Shown: positions 1 through 6,334, numbered from the stretch's first letter. The stretch is 11,379 nucleotides of DNA from Gammaproteobacteria bacterium (GCA_030429685.1 JAUIEY010000048.1:1-11379), one strand, 5' to 3'. A program made the numbers and translations. The notes: generated by a model from the sequence alone, not told the origin.

Positions 1-720
1 CCGGCCGGTGAAATGGAAGTTGTTCTGGGCCCTGGCTGGACGGGCGTGTTGCTGCACGAAGCTGTGGGCCACGGGCTTGAAGGCGACTTCAACCGCAAAG
101 GCACCTCGGCGTTTTCCGGGCGTATTGGCGAAAAAGTTGCCACCGAACTCTGCACCGTCGTTGATGACGGCACGCTGGAAGGCAGGCGCGGTTCGCTGAA
201 TATTGATGACGAAGGGACGCCGACCAGCCAGACTGTGCTGATTGATCAGGGCAAGCTGGTGGGCTACATGCAGGACAAGATGAACGCCCGGCTGATGGGC
301 ATGGCACCGACCGGCAACGGCCGGCGGCAGTCGTTTGCGCATCTGCCAATGCCGCGCATGACCAATACCTACATGTTGCCCGGACCGCACCAGCCGGAAG
401 AAATTATTGCCTCGGTGGAAAAGGGTATATATGCGCGCAATTTTGCCGGCGGCCAGGTGGATATCACCTCCGGCAAGTTTGTGTTTTCCACCAGCGAGAC
501 CTACCTGATTGAAAACGGCAAAATCGGCAAGCCGCTGAAAGACGCCACGCTGATTGGTGACGGTCCTACGGTGCTGACCCAGGTGTCCATGGTTGGCAAC
601 GATCTGGAACTGGACGGCGGTATCGGTGTGTGCGGCAAGGAGGGGCAATCGGTGCCGGTGGGTGTGGGGCAGCCGACCCTGCGCGTCGACGGCCTCACGG
701 TAGGTGGCGTGGCGGGCTGA
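1..720 (+). CDS. tldD: Metalloprotease TldD, C-terminal half (5' end outside window)
   Basis: TldD is the metal-bearing subunit of the cytoplasmic TldD-PmbA(TldE) heterodimeric protease. In E. coli this enzyme processes the microcin B17 precursor and degrades the antitoxin CcdA. The frame is open from base 1 and 239 residues are visible, about half of the usual length of roughly 480. The HExxxH zinc motif is present as HEAVGHGLEGDF, with its histidines at visible residues 19 and 23. The cysteine of GVCGKEGQSVPVGVGQP at visible residue 211 matches the third metal ligand known in the family, and the His-to-Cys spacing of 188 equals that of the E. coli protein. The family signatures GTPTSQTVLIDQGKLVGYMQDK and the stretch following TGNGRR are intact. 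The partner gene pmbA lies downstream at 1642-2994, separated by a small gene and a reversed purE. No terminator is obvious right after the stop. The identification is near certain; only the missing start is unknown. Confidence 0.97.
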   Translation, partial: PAGEMEVVLGPGWTGVLLHEAVGHGLEGDFNRKGTSAFSGRIGEKVATELCTVVDDGTLEGRRGSLNIDDEGTPTSQTVLIDQGKLVGYMQDKMNARLMGMAPTGNGRRQSFAHLPMPRMTNTYMLPGPHQPEEIIASVEKGIYARNFAGGQVDITSGKFVFSTSETYLIENGKIGKPLKDATLIGDGPTVLTQVSMVGNDLELDGGIGVCGKEGQSVPVGVGQPTLRVDGLTVGGVAG

Positions 721-753
721 CGCGCGGCAAAAATACTACTCTGCGTCAGGCAC

Positions 754-783
754 TTGACGCGCTTGCCTGTCTGATGGGATAAA
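754..783 (+). promoter_or_regulatory. Candidate promoter of the 70-aa membrane protein gene
   Basis: TTGACG (754-759) and GATAAA (778-783) match the -35 and -10 consensus at 5/6 and 4/6 bases with an 18-bp spacer. The -10 ends 7 bp before the ATG at 791, so transcription would start at or next to the start codon. TTGACG overlaps one arm of a small inverted repeat (GCGTCA 743-748, TGACGC 755-760). This is a prediction from sequence only. Confidence 0.38.
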
Positions 784-790
784 CGCAGCT

Positions 791-1003
791 ATGCTGCGTA
801 TCTGGTTGTCCAAGCCTATCTACGAAACGCTACCGGTGTTTTATCTGGTAGCCGGCATCGGTCTGCTGATCGCATCGCTGTATCTGGACTACTGGTTCTG
901 GCCCGAGTTGTGCCTGGTTGGCGGCATTGCCTGCCTGGTGCTGGGCTTGTTTGTGATGCTCAAACGCCGCGACTTCCGCACCGAAAAACGCCCCGAAGAC
1001 TGA
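791..1003 (+). CDS. Small two-helix membrane protein, function unknown
   Basis: This gene encodes 70 residues and I do not recognise a named family. Two hydrophobic segments are visible: residues about 14-32 (starting LPVFYLVAGIGLL) and about 36-57 (ending CLVLGLFVML). They are joined by a short DYWFWPE turn with aromatic and acidic residues. The C-terminus is a charged tail (KRRDFRTEKRPED), which suggests a small inner-membrane protein with a cytoplasmic basic tail. The coding frame is supported by its coherent hydrophobic pattern and by a terminator placed exactly at its end. The ATG at 791 has no Shine-Dalgarno sequence in front of it, and a possible -10 lies 7 bp upstream, so a leaderless mRNA is possible. 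The gene sits between tldD and the reversed purE. In some gammaproteobacteria this slot near tldD/pmbA is held by darP (yjgA), to which this protein bears no resemblance. It is probably real, with function unknown. Confidence 0.72.
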   Translation: MLRIWLSKPIYETLPVFYLVAGIGLLIASLYLDYWFWPELCLVGGIACLVLGLFVMLKRRDFRTEKRPED

Positions 1004-1018
1004 ATCCGCGGGGCGTTT
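984..1018. terminator. Bidirectional terminator between the 70-aa gene and purE
   Basis: AAACGCCCCG (986-995) and CGGGGCGTTT (1009-1018) form a perfect 10-bp stem with a 13-nt loop that contains the TGA stop of the small gene (1001-1003). On the + strand the stem is followed by TTTCTGTTTCTGTTT. On the - strand it ends in TTTTT (984-988), so it can also end purE transcripts. The left arm is part of the coding sequence of the small gene. Confidence 0.75.
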
Positions 1019-1069
1019 CTGTTTCTGTTTGTAATGACGGTTGTAAACCGCTGATTGTTATTGCCGGGC

Positions 1070-1561
1070 TCAGGCCTGATCCGGCGGCGGCGTGTCGGCA
1101 ATGGCCTGCGTCTGCGCGGCGCGAAAATCGTCGAGCCTGGCGCGGACACTGTCATCGCTGAGCGCAATAATTGATGCAGCCAGGATGGCGGCATTGATTG
1201 CACCGGGTTTACCGACCGCCAGTGTGCCTACCGGGACTCCCGGCGGCATCTGCACGATCGCCATCAGCGCATCCATGCCGCCGAAGCCGCCGGCATCGAG
1301 CGGCACGCCCAGCACCGGCAGCGGCGTATGTGCAGCGGTGACGCCCGGCAGGGCCGCTGCCAGACCGGCGCCCGTGATCAGCACCTTGAGGCCGCGATCG
1401 CGGGCGGTTTCCACGTATTCGGTTAACAGGTGCGGCGCACGGTGTGCGGAAATCACGCGGTTTTCGCTGCCGATCCCAAACTTCTCGAGAGTTTTGGACA
1501 CATTGGACATGATGTCCCAGTCCGACTTCGAGCCCATGATGATGCCTACTTGAATATCCAT
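1070..1561 (-). CDS. purE: N5-carboxyaminoimidazole ribonucleotide mutase PurE
   Basis: PurE converts N5-CAIR to CAIR in de novo purine synthesis (class I), usually after PurK. The protein has 163 residues, a normal length. The N-terminal GSKSDW phosphate-binding motif (residues 10-15) and the catalytic SAHRAP motif with His40 are intact, as are VLGVP and IVQMPPGVPVGTLAVGKPG further on. The segment that is usually GAGGAAHLPG in class I enzymes reads GAGLAAALPG (64-73), so the conserved histidine there is replaced by Ala70 and one glycine by leucine. This is not the class II (AIR carboxylase) pattern either. No purK lies next to it: upstream is the divergent pmbA and downstream is a terminator, so the gene looks monocistronic. 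The ATG at 1561 is preceded by a promoter-like pair whose -10 lies 6 bp away, with no clear Shine-Dalgarno sequence. The identity is certain; the biochemical subclass is an inference. Confidence 0.96.
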   Translation of the reverse strand: MDIQVGIIMGSKSDWDIMSNVSKTLEKFGIGSENRVISAHRAPHLLTEYVETARDRGLKVLITGAGLAAALPGVTAAHTPLPVLGVPLDAGGFGGMDALMAIVQMPPGVPVGTLAVGKPGAINAAILAASIIALSDDSVRARLDDFRAAQTQAIADTPPPDQA

Positions 1562-1567
1562 GACAGG

Positions 1568-1595
1568 ATTTTACCGGGACAAACTTGCCTGTAAA
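1568..1595 (-). promoter_or_regulatory. Candidate purE promoter
   Basis: Reading the - strand, TTTACA (1595-1590) and TAAAAT (1573-1568) are each 5/6 matches to the -35 and -10 consensus, with a 16-bp spacer. The -10 ends 6 bp before the purE ATG, which would place the transcript start at the start codon. I see no E. coli-type PurR operator. Confidence 0.5.
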
Positions 1596-1641
1596 CATCG
1601 TTTAGAATCATCGCCTCGTTTTTCCGCAGCCATAACCGCGA

Positions 1642-2994
1642 GTGGGTCAGCTCTTGTCACAAACCGAAATTGAGGCACAACAGGAACGCCTGCGCGCCAG
1701 CATAGCCGCAGCCTTGCAGCACGCCAGAAAGCTTGGTGCCAGCCAGGCCGAGGCCGGGGCCAGCTATGGGGAAGGCCTGTCGGTTACCGTGCGGCAGCGC
1801 GATGTAGAGACGCTGGAATACCATCGCGATCAGGGTCTGGACGTGACAGTGTATTTCGGACACCGCAAGGGCAGCGCCAGTACCACCGACATGCGCGCCG
1901 CCGCCATTGACGAAACCGTGGCCAAAGCCTGCTCGCTGGCGCGCTATGCCGCCGATGACGAGGCGGCCGGGCTGGCGGACGCCGATCGCATGGCGACCGA
2001 GTTTGCGGACCTCGACCTCTACCATCCCTGGGAACTCGACACCGATCAGGCCATAGCGCTGGCGACGGAATGCGAGGCGGCTGCGCTGGACTACGATCCG
2101 CGCATTTCCAATTCGGAAGGCGCCACCGTCAATCGTCACGAAGGCTGCCGGGTCTATGGCAACAGCCATGGTTTTCTGGCCGGCTACCCGGACAGTCAGC
2201 ACAGCCTGTCGTGTTCGGTGCTGGCCGGCGAAGGCGCGCAAATGCAGCGCGACTACGAATACACAGTGGCGCGCGCGCCGGGCGAACTTGAGGCAGCGGC
2301 CCGGGTAGGCGCGGCGGCCGCCCGGGCGACCGTTGACCGGCTCGGGGCGCGCAAGCTCGACACGCGCGTAACCCCGGTGCTGTATCCGGCCAAGCTGGCT
2401 CGCGGCCTGTTCGGCCATGCACTGAATGCCCTGCGCGGCGGTGCCCTGTACCGGCGCGCCAGCTTTTTGCTCGACTGTCTTGATGAACAGGTGTTCGCAC
2501 CGCATATCACCCTGACTGAAAGCCCGTTGCTGCCGCGCGCCATGGCCAGCGCCTGCTTCGACAATGAGGGCGTGGCCACGCAGCAACGCGAGATCGTCAC
2601 GGACGGCGTGCTGCGCGGCTATGTGCTTGCCTCGTATTACGCCCGCAAGCTGGGACTGGCTTCCACCGGCAATGCCGGCGGCGTGCACAACCTGCTGGTC
2701 AGCAACAGCGGTGTCGGGTTTGCCGATCTGCTGGAACAGATGGGCAGCGGTTTTCTGGTAACCGAGTTGATGGGTCAGGGCGTCAACGGTGTCACCGGCG
2801 ACTATTCACGCGGTGCCGCGGGTTTCTGGGTGGAAAACGGCGAGATCGCCTTCCCGGTTCAGGAGGTCACGCTGGGCGGCAATCTGCGGGATATGTACAA
2901 GGGTATCGTGGCGGTTGGCACGGACACCGACTGCCGCGGCAGCGTGCGCAGCGGCTCGGTGCTGATTGATGCCATGACACTGGCCGGCAGCTAG
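1642..2994 (+). CDS. pmbA: Metalloprotease subunit PmbA/TldE
   Basis: PmbA (TldE) is the non-catalytic partner of TldD in the heterodimeric protease that matures microcin B17-like peptides. The product has 450 residues, the same as E. coli PmbA, and aligns with it from memory along its length. Typical segments are VTVYFGHRKGSASTTDM, the region around ISNSEGATVNRHEG, YGNSHGF, RDYEYT, GLFGHALNALRGG, the region around TSTGNAGG-like SARKLG repeats, and VTELMGQGVNGVTGDYSRGA with GFWVENGEI. As expected for PmbA, there is no HExxxH motif. The start is uncertain: GTG at 1642 gives the E. coli length, while TTG at 1654 would shorten it by four residues. Neither has a strong Shine-Dalgarno sequence. 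The gene diverges from purE across 80 bp. Its TAG stop (2992-2994) overlaps the stop of the convergent brkB gene. Confidence 0.96.
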   Translation: MGQLLSQTEIEAQQERLRASIAAALQHARKLGASQAEAGASYGEGLSVTVRQRDVETLEYHRDQGLDVTVYFGHRKGSASTTDMRAAAIDETVAKACSLARYAADDEAAGLADADRMATEFADLDLYHPWELDTDQAIALATECEAAALDYDPRISNSEGATVNRHEGCRVYGNSHGFLAGYPDSQHSLSCSVLAGEGAQMQRDYEYTVARAPGELEAAARVGAAAARATVDRLGARKLDTRVTPVLYPAKLARGLFGHALNALRGGALYRRASFLLDCLDEQVFAPHITLTESPLLPRAMASACFDNEGVATQQREIVTDGVLRGYVLASYYARKLGLASTGNAGGVHNLLVSNSGVGFADLLEQMGSGFLVTELMGQGVNGVTGDYSRGAAGFWVENGEIAFPVQEVTLGGNLRDMYKGIVAVGTDTDCRGSVRSGSVLIDAMTLAGS

Positions 2995-2999
2995 CTGCC
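2986..2999. repeat. 14-bp perfect palindrome over two overlapping stop codons
   Basis: GGCAGCTAGCTGCC is a perfect palindrome. Its central CTAG holds the stop codons of both pmbA (TAG, + strand 2992-2994) and brkB (TAG, - strand 2993-2991). As RNA on either strand it could form a 5-bp GGCAG/CTGCC hairpin with a CTAG loop. No T-run follows, so it is not a standard intrinsic terminator. Confidence 0.8.
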
Positions 3000-4346
3000 C
3001 GGATTGGCAGGCGGTTCGTCGAGCAGGTCGTACAGGCTGCGGTCGCCCAGCACATCAATCGCCGCCTGATTCATTGTCGTGAAGGTCTGCTGCACCGGCG
3101 CCGGCCAGAGGCCGCCGGTGTAAATATCCGCATCATTGGCACCGCGCACGGCATTCAGCACTTCGCGGATGGCGATACCGGCCGGATCGCGCCCGGGCAC
3201 CAGCCGGTCGCGCCGACCGGTTTCCAGTAAGCCGGCGCGTGTCAGCCGCTCGCGCACATCGGTCAGCAAAATACCAGGCACGCCGATTTCTGCGGCAATG
3301 GTATTGGTATTCAGCGGCCGGTTGTTGTTCCTGAACCCTTCGGCAACCAGCAGCATCATGCTGAGCGCCATCTGCTCAACCAGTTCATTGCCGACGCGCA
3401 GGTTGCGATAGCCGACGCGTGTGTATTCCGGATGCTGAAAATAAAACGAGGCCTGTGCGCCGATCAGCAACACCAGCCAGGAAATGTACAGCCACATCAG
3501 GGCGATGATGATCATGGCGAACGACGCATAGATATCAACGCTGCGCGTTGAATTTGCCACGAAGGTGGCAAAGAAAATTCCGCTGGTTGCCCACAGCACT
3601 CCGCCGGTTACGCCGCCCACCAGCGCTGCGGAGAATCTGACGCGGGTATTGGGAATAAACCAGTAGGCCAGCGCAAACACCAGGCTAACCAGCGCGTAGG
3701 GCATCAGCTTGCCAAGCATTACAGCGGTGCTGCCGAAGGGTTCAATGGCCAGCACCTTGTCCACCAGCGTATTGCTGCTGGCCGACGCGATCAGGCCGAG
3801 TGCGGTTACCATCAGCAGCGGGCCGACCAGCACCACGCTGAGGTATTCACCGAAACGCTGCAGGAAATTGCGTGAACTGTCGACGCGCCATATATGGTTG
3901 AGACTGTCCTCGACCTTTTTGATCATGGACACGGTGGTGTAGATCAGCAGTACCAGCCCGGCGCCTGCCAGCAGGCCGCCCTGCACATTGTCTACAAAGG
4001 CGATCAGCTGGTTGGTAAGTTCCACACCTTTGGCGCCCATGGGTTCGAGCACATTGCGCAAGGCCGGCTCGATGCGCGAGCGGTGAATACCAAAACCTTT
4101 CAGCGCTGAAAACGCAAGCGCCAGCAGCGGCACGATGGACATGATGGTGATATACACCAGTCCCATGGCGCGCAGCGTCAGCGTGGTTGTCAGCACGTCG
4201 CGGAAAATGGCATAGAAGAACCGCACCAGCCTGACAGCGGCGCGCGGCAGCGGATGGAGCCCGTTGACCGCAGGGCTCCAGAGTTGTGCCTCGATTTTCT
4301 GGCTCAGATCATCCACAGCTGATGATTGTACATGCGGGTCGTACAT
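2991..4346 (-). CDS. YihY/BrkB-family inner membrane protein
   Basis: This is a member of the YihY/BrkB family (once called ribonuclease BN, a misnomer) of polytopic inner-membrane proteins. Members have been proposed to be transporters or envelope factors, and their true function is unsettled. From the ATG at 4346 it has 451 residues, longer than E. coli YihY (about 290) because of a soluble C-terminal domain. About six hydrophobic helices are visible, for example LVYITIMSIVPLLALAFSAL, LLAGAGLVLLIYTTVSMI and SFAMIIIALMWLYISWLVLL. The family hallmark follows TTVSMIKKVEDSLNHIW, with IPNTRVRFSAALVGG later. The C-terminal part resembles a winged helix (NTNTIAAEIGVPGILLTDVRERL). The open frame extends upstream into purC, but those residues are out-of-frame purC sequence. 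The start is therefore ATG 4346 inside the tandem repeat, or GTG 4316. Neither has a good Shine-Dalgarno sequence, so coupling to purC is likely. Family assignment is secure; the start and role are not. Confidence 0.9.
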   Translation of the reverse strand: MYDPHVQSSAVDDLSQKIEAQLWSPAVNGLHPLPRAAVRLVRFFYAIFRDVLTTTLTLRAMGLVYITIMSIVPLLALAFSALKGFGIHRSRIEPALRNVLEPMGAKGVELTNQLIAFVDNVQGGLLAGAGLVLLIYTTVSMIKKVEDSLNHIWRVDSSRNFLQRFGEYLSVVLVGPLLMVTALGLIASASSNTLVDKVLAIEPFGSTAVMLGKLMPYALVSLVFALAYWFIPNTRVRFSAALVGGVTGGVLWATSGIFFATFVANSTRSVDIYASFAMIIIALMWLYISWLVLLIGAQASFYFQHPEYTRVGYRNLRVGNELVEQMALSMMLLVAEGFRNNNRPLNTNTIAAEIGVPGILLTDVRERLTRAGLLETGRRDRLVPGRDPAGIAIREVLNAVRGANDADIYTGGLWPAPVQQTFTTMNQAAIDVLGDRSLYDLLDEPPANPGS

Positions 4347-4366
4347 GCGGGTCGTACATGCGGGTC
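4328..4366. repeat. Three perfect 13-bp tandem repeats at the brkB start
   Basis: The unit GTACATGCGGGTC occurs at 4328-4340, 4341-4353 and 4354-4366 without mismatch. On the - strand each unit (GACCCGCATGTAC) contains an ATG, at 4333, 4346 and 4359. Because 13 is not a multiple of 3, the three ATGs lie in three different frames. Only the middle one (4346) opens the brkB frame. The other two reach stop codons after about 9 and 16 codons. Confidence 0.97.
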
Positions 4367-4395
4367 CGCAGATACGACCGCTGTGGCCGGTGCTG

Positions 4396-5277
4396 TCAGC
4401 CGGTAAGTTGCTCCAGCGCCTGACGGTATTTCTGCGCGGTTTTGTCGATGACTTCCTGCGGCAGTTTCGGTCCCGGCGGCGTCTTGTCCCAGTCCAGCGT
4501 TTCCAGATAGTCACGCACAAACTGCTTGTCGAAACTCGGCGGGCTGACGCCGATCTGGTACTGATCAGCCGGCCAGAAACGCGACGAATCCGGCGTCAGC
4601 ACCTCATCAATCAGGTACAGGGTGCCGGCATCATCAAGGCCGAACTCAAACTTGGTGTCGGCAATAATGATGCCCCGCTCGGCAGCGTAATCACGGCCAT
4701 GCTCGTAAATCTGTATCGACAGGTCACGGACCTTTTCCGCCAGCTCGGTGCCGATCATGTCGCACATGGTGGCGAAATCAATGTTTTCGTCGTGATCACC
4801 GACTTCCGCCTTGGTGGCCGGCGTAAAAATCGGTTCTTCCAGTTTGGCGGCCATCTGCAGGCCTGCGGGCAGTTTGATACCGCATACCGCGCCGGTCTTC
4901 TGGTAGTCCTTCCAGCCGGAGCCGATAAGGTAACCGCGCACAACGGCTTCAACCGGCAGCGGCTTGAGGCGCTTGACCACAATGGCACGATCACCCAGCC
5001 GGGCGGCTTCCTCGGCGCCGATAATGTCGGCAGGGTCAGTACCGGTCAGGTGATTGGGAACTATGCCCGTGGTGCGCGCAAACCAGAAATTGGCGGTGCG
5101 CGTCAGTACTTCGCCTTTACCCGGAATCGGGTCCGGCAGCACCACGTCGAAAGCAGACAGCCGGTCGGAGGTGACTATTAACAGACGCTCGTCGTCCACT
5201 GCGTAGATATCGCGGACCTTGCCTTGACTTACCCGGTTCAGGCCCGACAATTTCGATTCAAATAATGCTTCACTCAT
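4396..5277 (-). CDS. purC: SAICAR synthetase PurC
   Basis: Phosphoribosylaminoimidazole-succinocarboxamide synthase joins CAIR and L-aspartate using ATP, the step after PurE. It has 293 residues, the long form found in many proteobacteria and in yeast Ade1 (E. coli PurC is about 237). The SAICAR synthetase motifs are intact: GKVRDIY (residues 19-25), SDRLSAFDV (37-45), VVRGYLIGSGWKDY (112-125), GDHDENI (160-166), DTKFEFG (207-213) and IDEVLTPDSSRFW (223-235). The ATG at 5277 has a good Shine-Dalgarno AGGAAAG about 10 bases upstream. brkB follows after 49 bp on the same strand with no terminator between, so the two are probably co-transcribed. Upstream, purC diverges from djlA. A possible -10 TAGAAT (5382-5377) would give a leader of about 90 nt containing two hairpins. 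Confidence 0.97.
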   Translation of the reverse strand: MSEALFESKLSGLNRVSQGKVRDIYAVDDERLLIVTSDRLSAFDVVLPDPIPGKGEVLTRTANFWFARTTGIVPNHLTGTDPADIIGAEEAARLGDRAIVVKRLKPLPVEAVVRGYLIGSGWKDYQKTGAVCGIKLPAGLQMAAKLEEPIFTPATKAEVGDHDENIDFATMCDMIGTELAEKVRDLSIQIYEHGRDYAAERGIIIADTKFEFGLDDAGTLYLIDEVLTPDSSRFWPADQYQIGVSPPSFDKQFVRDYLETLDWDKTPPGPKLPQEVIDKTAQKYRQALEQLTG

Positions 5278-5318
5278 GTTGCGCGCTTTCCTGCTGGTAC
5301 CCGCTGCTCAGGCGCAGG

Positions 5319-5362
5319 GGCTGTGGAAGAAACAGCCGGCGCCTGTCGCTGACAGAGGCCGG
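5319..5362. repeat. Two adjacent inverted repeats in the purC/djlA divergent region
   Basis: GGCTGT (5319-5324) pairs with ACAGCC (5332-5337) across a 7-nt loop. Next to it, 5336-5347 pairs with 5351-5362 (10 of 12 positions) around a GCT loop, joining CCGGC..CCTGTC with GACAG..GGCCGG. Neither hairpin is followed by a T-run. They lie in the likely 5' leader of purC and upstream of the likely djlA start. Confidence 0.6.
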
Positions 5363-5386
5363 CGGGAAAGCAGGTTATTCTAGCGT

Positions 5387-6220
5387 ATGAATACGTCCGG
5401 ATGGATTGGCAAATTGATCGGCGGCCTGGCCGGGCTGATCCTGTCCAAAGGCAGCCTGCTGGGCGCGCTGATCGGCGTGGTGGTGGGCCATCAGTTCGAC
5501 CGCGGCTTTGCCGGCAACCGGCCGCAGGCCGGGGGCGGCGGTTTTTCGCGCAGCTCGCAGGCGCGCCGCCAGCAGGTCTTTTTCACCAGCGTGTTCACTG
5601 CCATGGGCCACCTGGCCAAGGTGGACGGGCGGGTTTCCGAAACAGAAATCCAGGCCGCACGTGCCTATATGCATGCCATCCGGCTCGGACCGGAAGACGT
5701 GCGCGCGGCGATTGAGCTGTTTTCGCGCGGCAAGGACCCGGCCTTTCCGCTGGACAACCAGATCGCCGAGCTGGCTGCGGTTTGCCGCGGCCAGCCTGCG
5801 CTGGTGCGCAATTTTCTCGAGGTGCTGATGGGCTTTGCGCTGAGCAAGGGTAATATCAGTGCGGTGGAGCGCCAGCTGCTGTGGCGCATAGCCGGCGGGC
5901 TGGGCGTGAGCCGGGTGGAGATGGCGCAATTCGAAGCCGCGCTGCGCGCACAGTTTCATTTCCGGCACGGCGCCGGTCAGGGGCGGCCGGAATTTACCTC
6001 GGCCGACGAGCTGGCGGAGGCCTACAAGGCGCTCGGTATCGACAGCACCGCCAGCGACAAGGAAGTCAAAACTGCTTACCGGCGGCTCATGAATCAGCAT
6101 CATCCCGACAAGCTGGTCGCCAAAGGTCTGCCGGAGTCGATGAAAGAGGCTGCCGAAGAGCGCACCCGGGAAATCCGCTCGGCTTACGAGACCATCAGGG
6201 ATCACCGCGGTATCAAGTGA
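5387..6220 (+). CDS. djlA: DnaJ-like membrane co-chaperone DjlA
   Basis: DjlA is a membrane-anchored J-domain protein that stimulates DnaK and, in E. coli, affects the Rcs capsule phosphorelay. The product has 277 residues, close to the E. coli length of about 271. In order, it has a glycine-rich N-terminal membrane segment (residues 6-35, including GKLIGGLAGLILSKG) typical of DjlA, a glycine/serine linker (48-58), a TerB-like helical domain (about 64-190, with AKVDGRVSETEIQAA), and a C-terminal J domain (about 209-277) with the essential HPD motif at 239-241 in NQHHPDKL. The start at 5387 fits the family N-terminus. The nearest purine-rich element is GCAGG, 12 bases upstream, which is far, and a -10-like TATTCT (5376-5381) lies 5 bp before the ATG. 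The gene diverges from purC and is followed after 149 bp by rpe. Confidence 0.94.
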   Translation: MNTSGWIGKLIGGLAGLILSKGSLLGALIGVVVGHQFDRGFAGNRPQAGGGGFSRSSQARRQQVFFTSVFTAMGHLAKVDGRVSETEIQAARAYMHAIRLGPEDVRAAIELFSRGKDPAFPLDNQIAELAAVCRGQPALVRNFLEVLMGFALSKGNISAVERQLLWRIAGGLGVSRVEMAQFEAALRAQFHFRHGAGQGRPEFTSADELAEAYKALGIDSTASDKEVKTAYRRLMNQHHPDKLVAKGLPESMKEAAEERTREIRSAYETIRDHRGIK

Positions 6221-6227
6221 CTGCGAC

Positions 6228-6239
6228 CGCTGCGCAGCG
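6228..6239. repeat. Perfect 12-bp palindrome after djlA
   Basis: CGCTGCGCAGCG is a self-complementary sequence 8 bp after the djlA stop. No T-run follows it directly, so I do not call it a terminator. A second, looser pairing (GCCTGCCG 6244-6251 with CGGCAGGC 6315-6322) spans most of the remaining djlA-rpe gap. That gap holds no gene I can see. Confidence 0.5.
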
Positions 6240-6334
6240 ATACGCCTGCCGACTGCGGATTATCTTTTTCGCTCAGACATGCTTCGCAAACTCGCTCAAA
6301 AGGCAATCCTCCGCCGGCAGGCTCATTGCTGAAC

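Noticed and set aside
1657..2688. A 343-codon open frame antisense to pmbA
   Set aside because: G+C-rich coding DNA leaves long antisense frames. The translation has no recognisable domain, whereas the + strand is a full-length PmbA.
4328..4366. CRISPR-like or iteron-like array
   Set aside because: The copies are contiguous with no spacers, only three units long, and no cas or rep gene is present.
4347..4520. Upstream extension of the brkB frame into purC
   Set aside because: Those residues are Arg-rich, out-of-frame purC sequence and are not part of any YihY-like protein.
4264..5181. A 305-codon + strand open frame antisense to purC, continuing past the repeat
   Set aside because: It lies over a full-length PurC with intact motifs. 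Its translation resembles no protein family, and its beginning lies over brkB.
5375..6205. A 276-codon open frame antisense to djlA
   Set aside because: It mirrors DjlA codon usage and shows no domain; the + strand carries the J domain and HPD motif.
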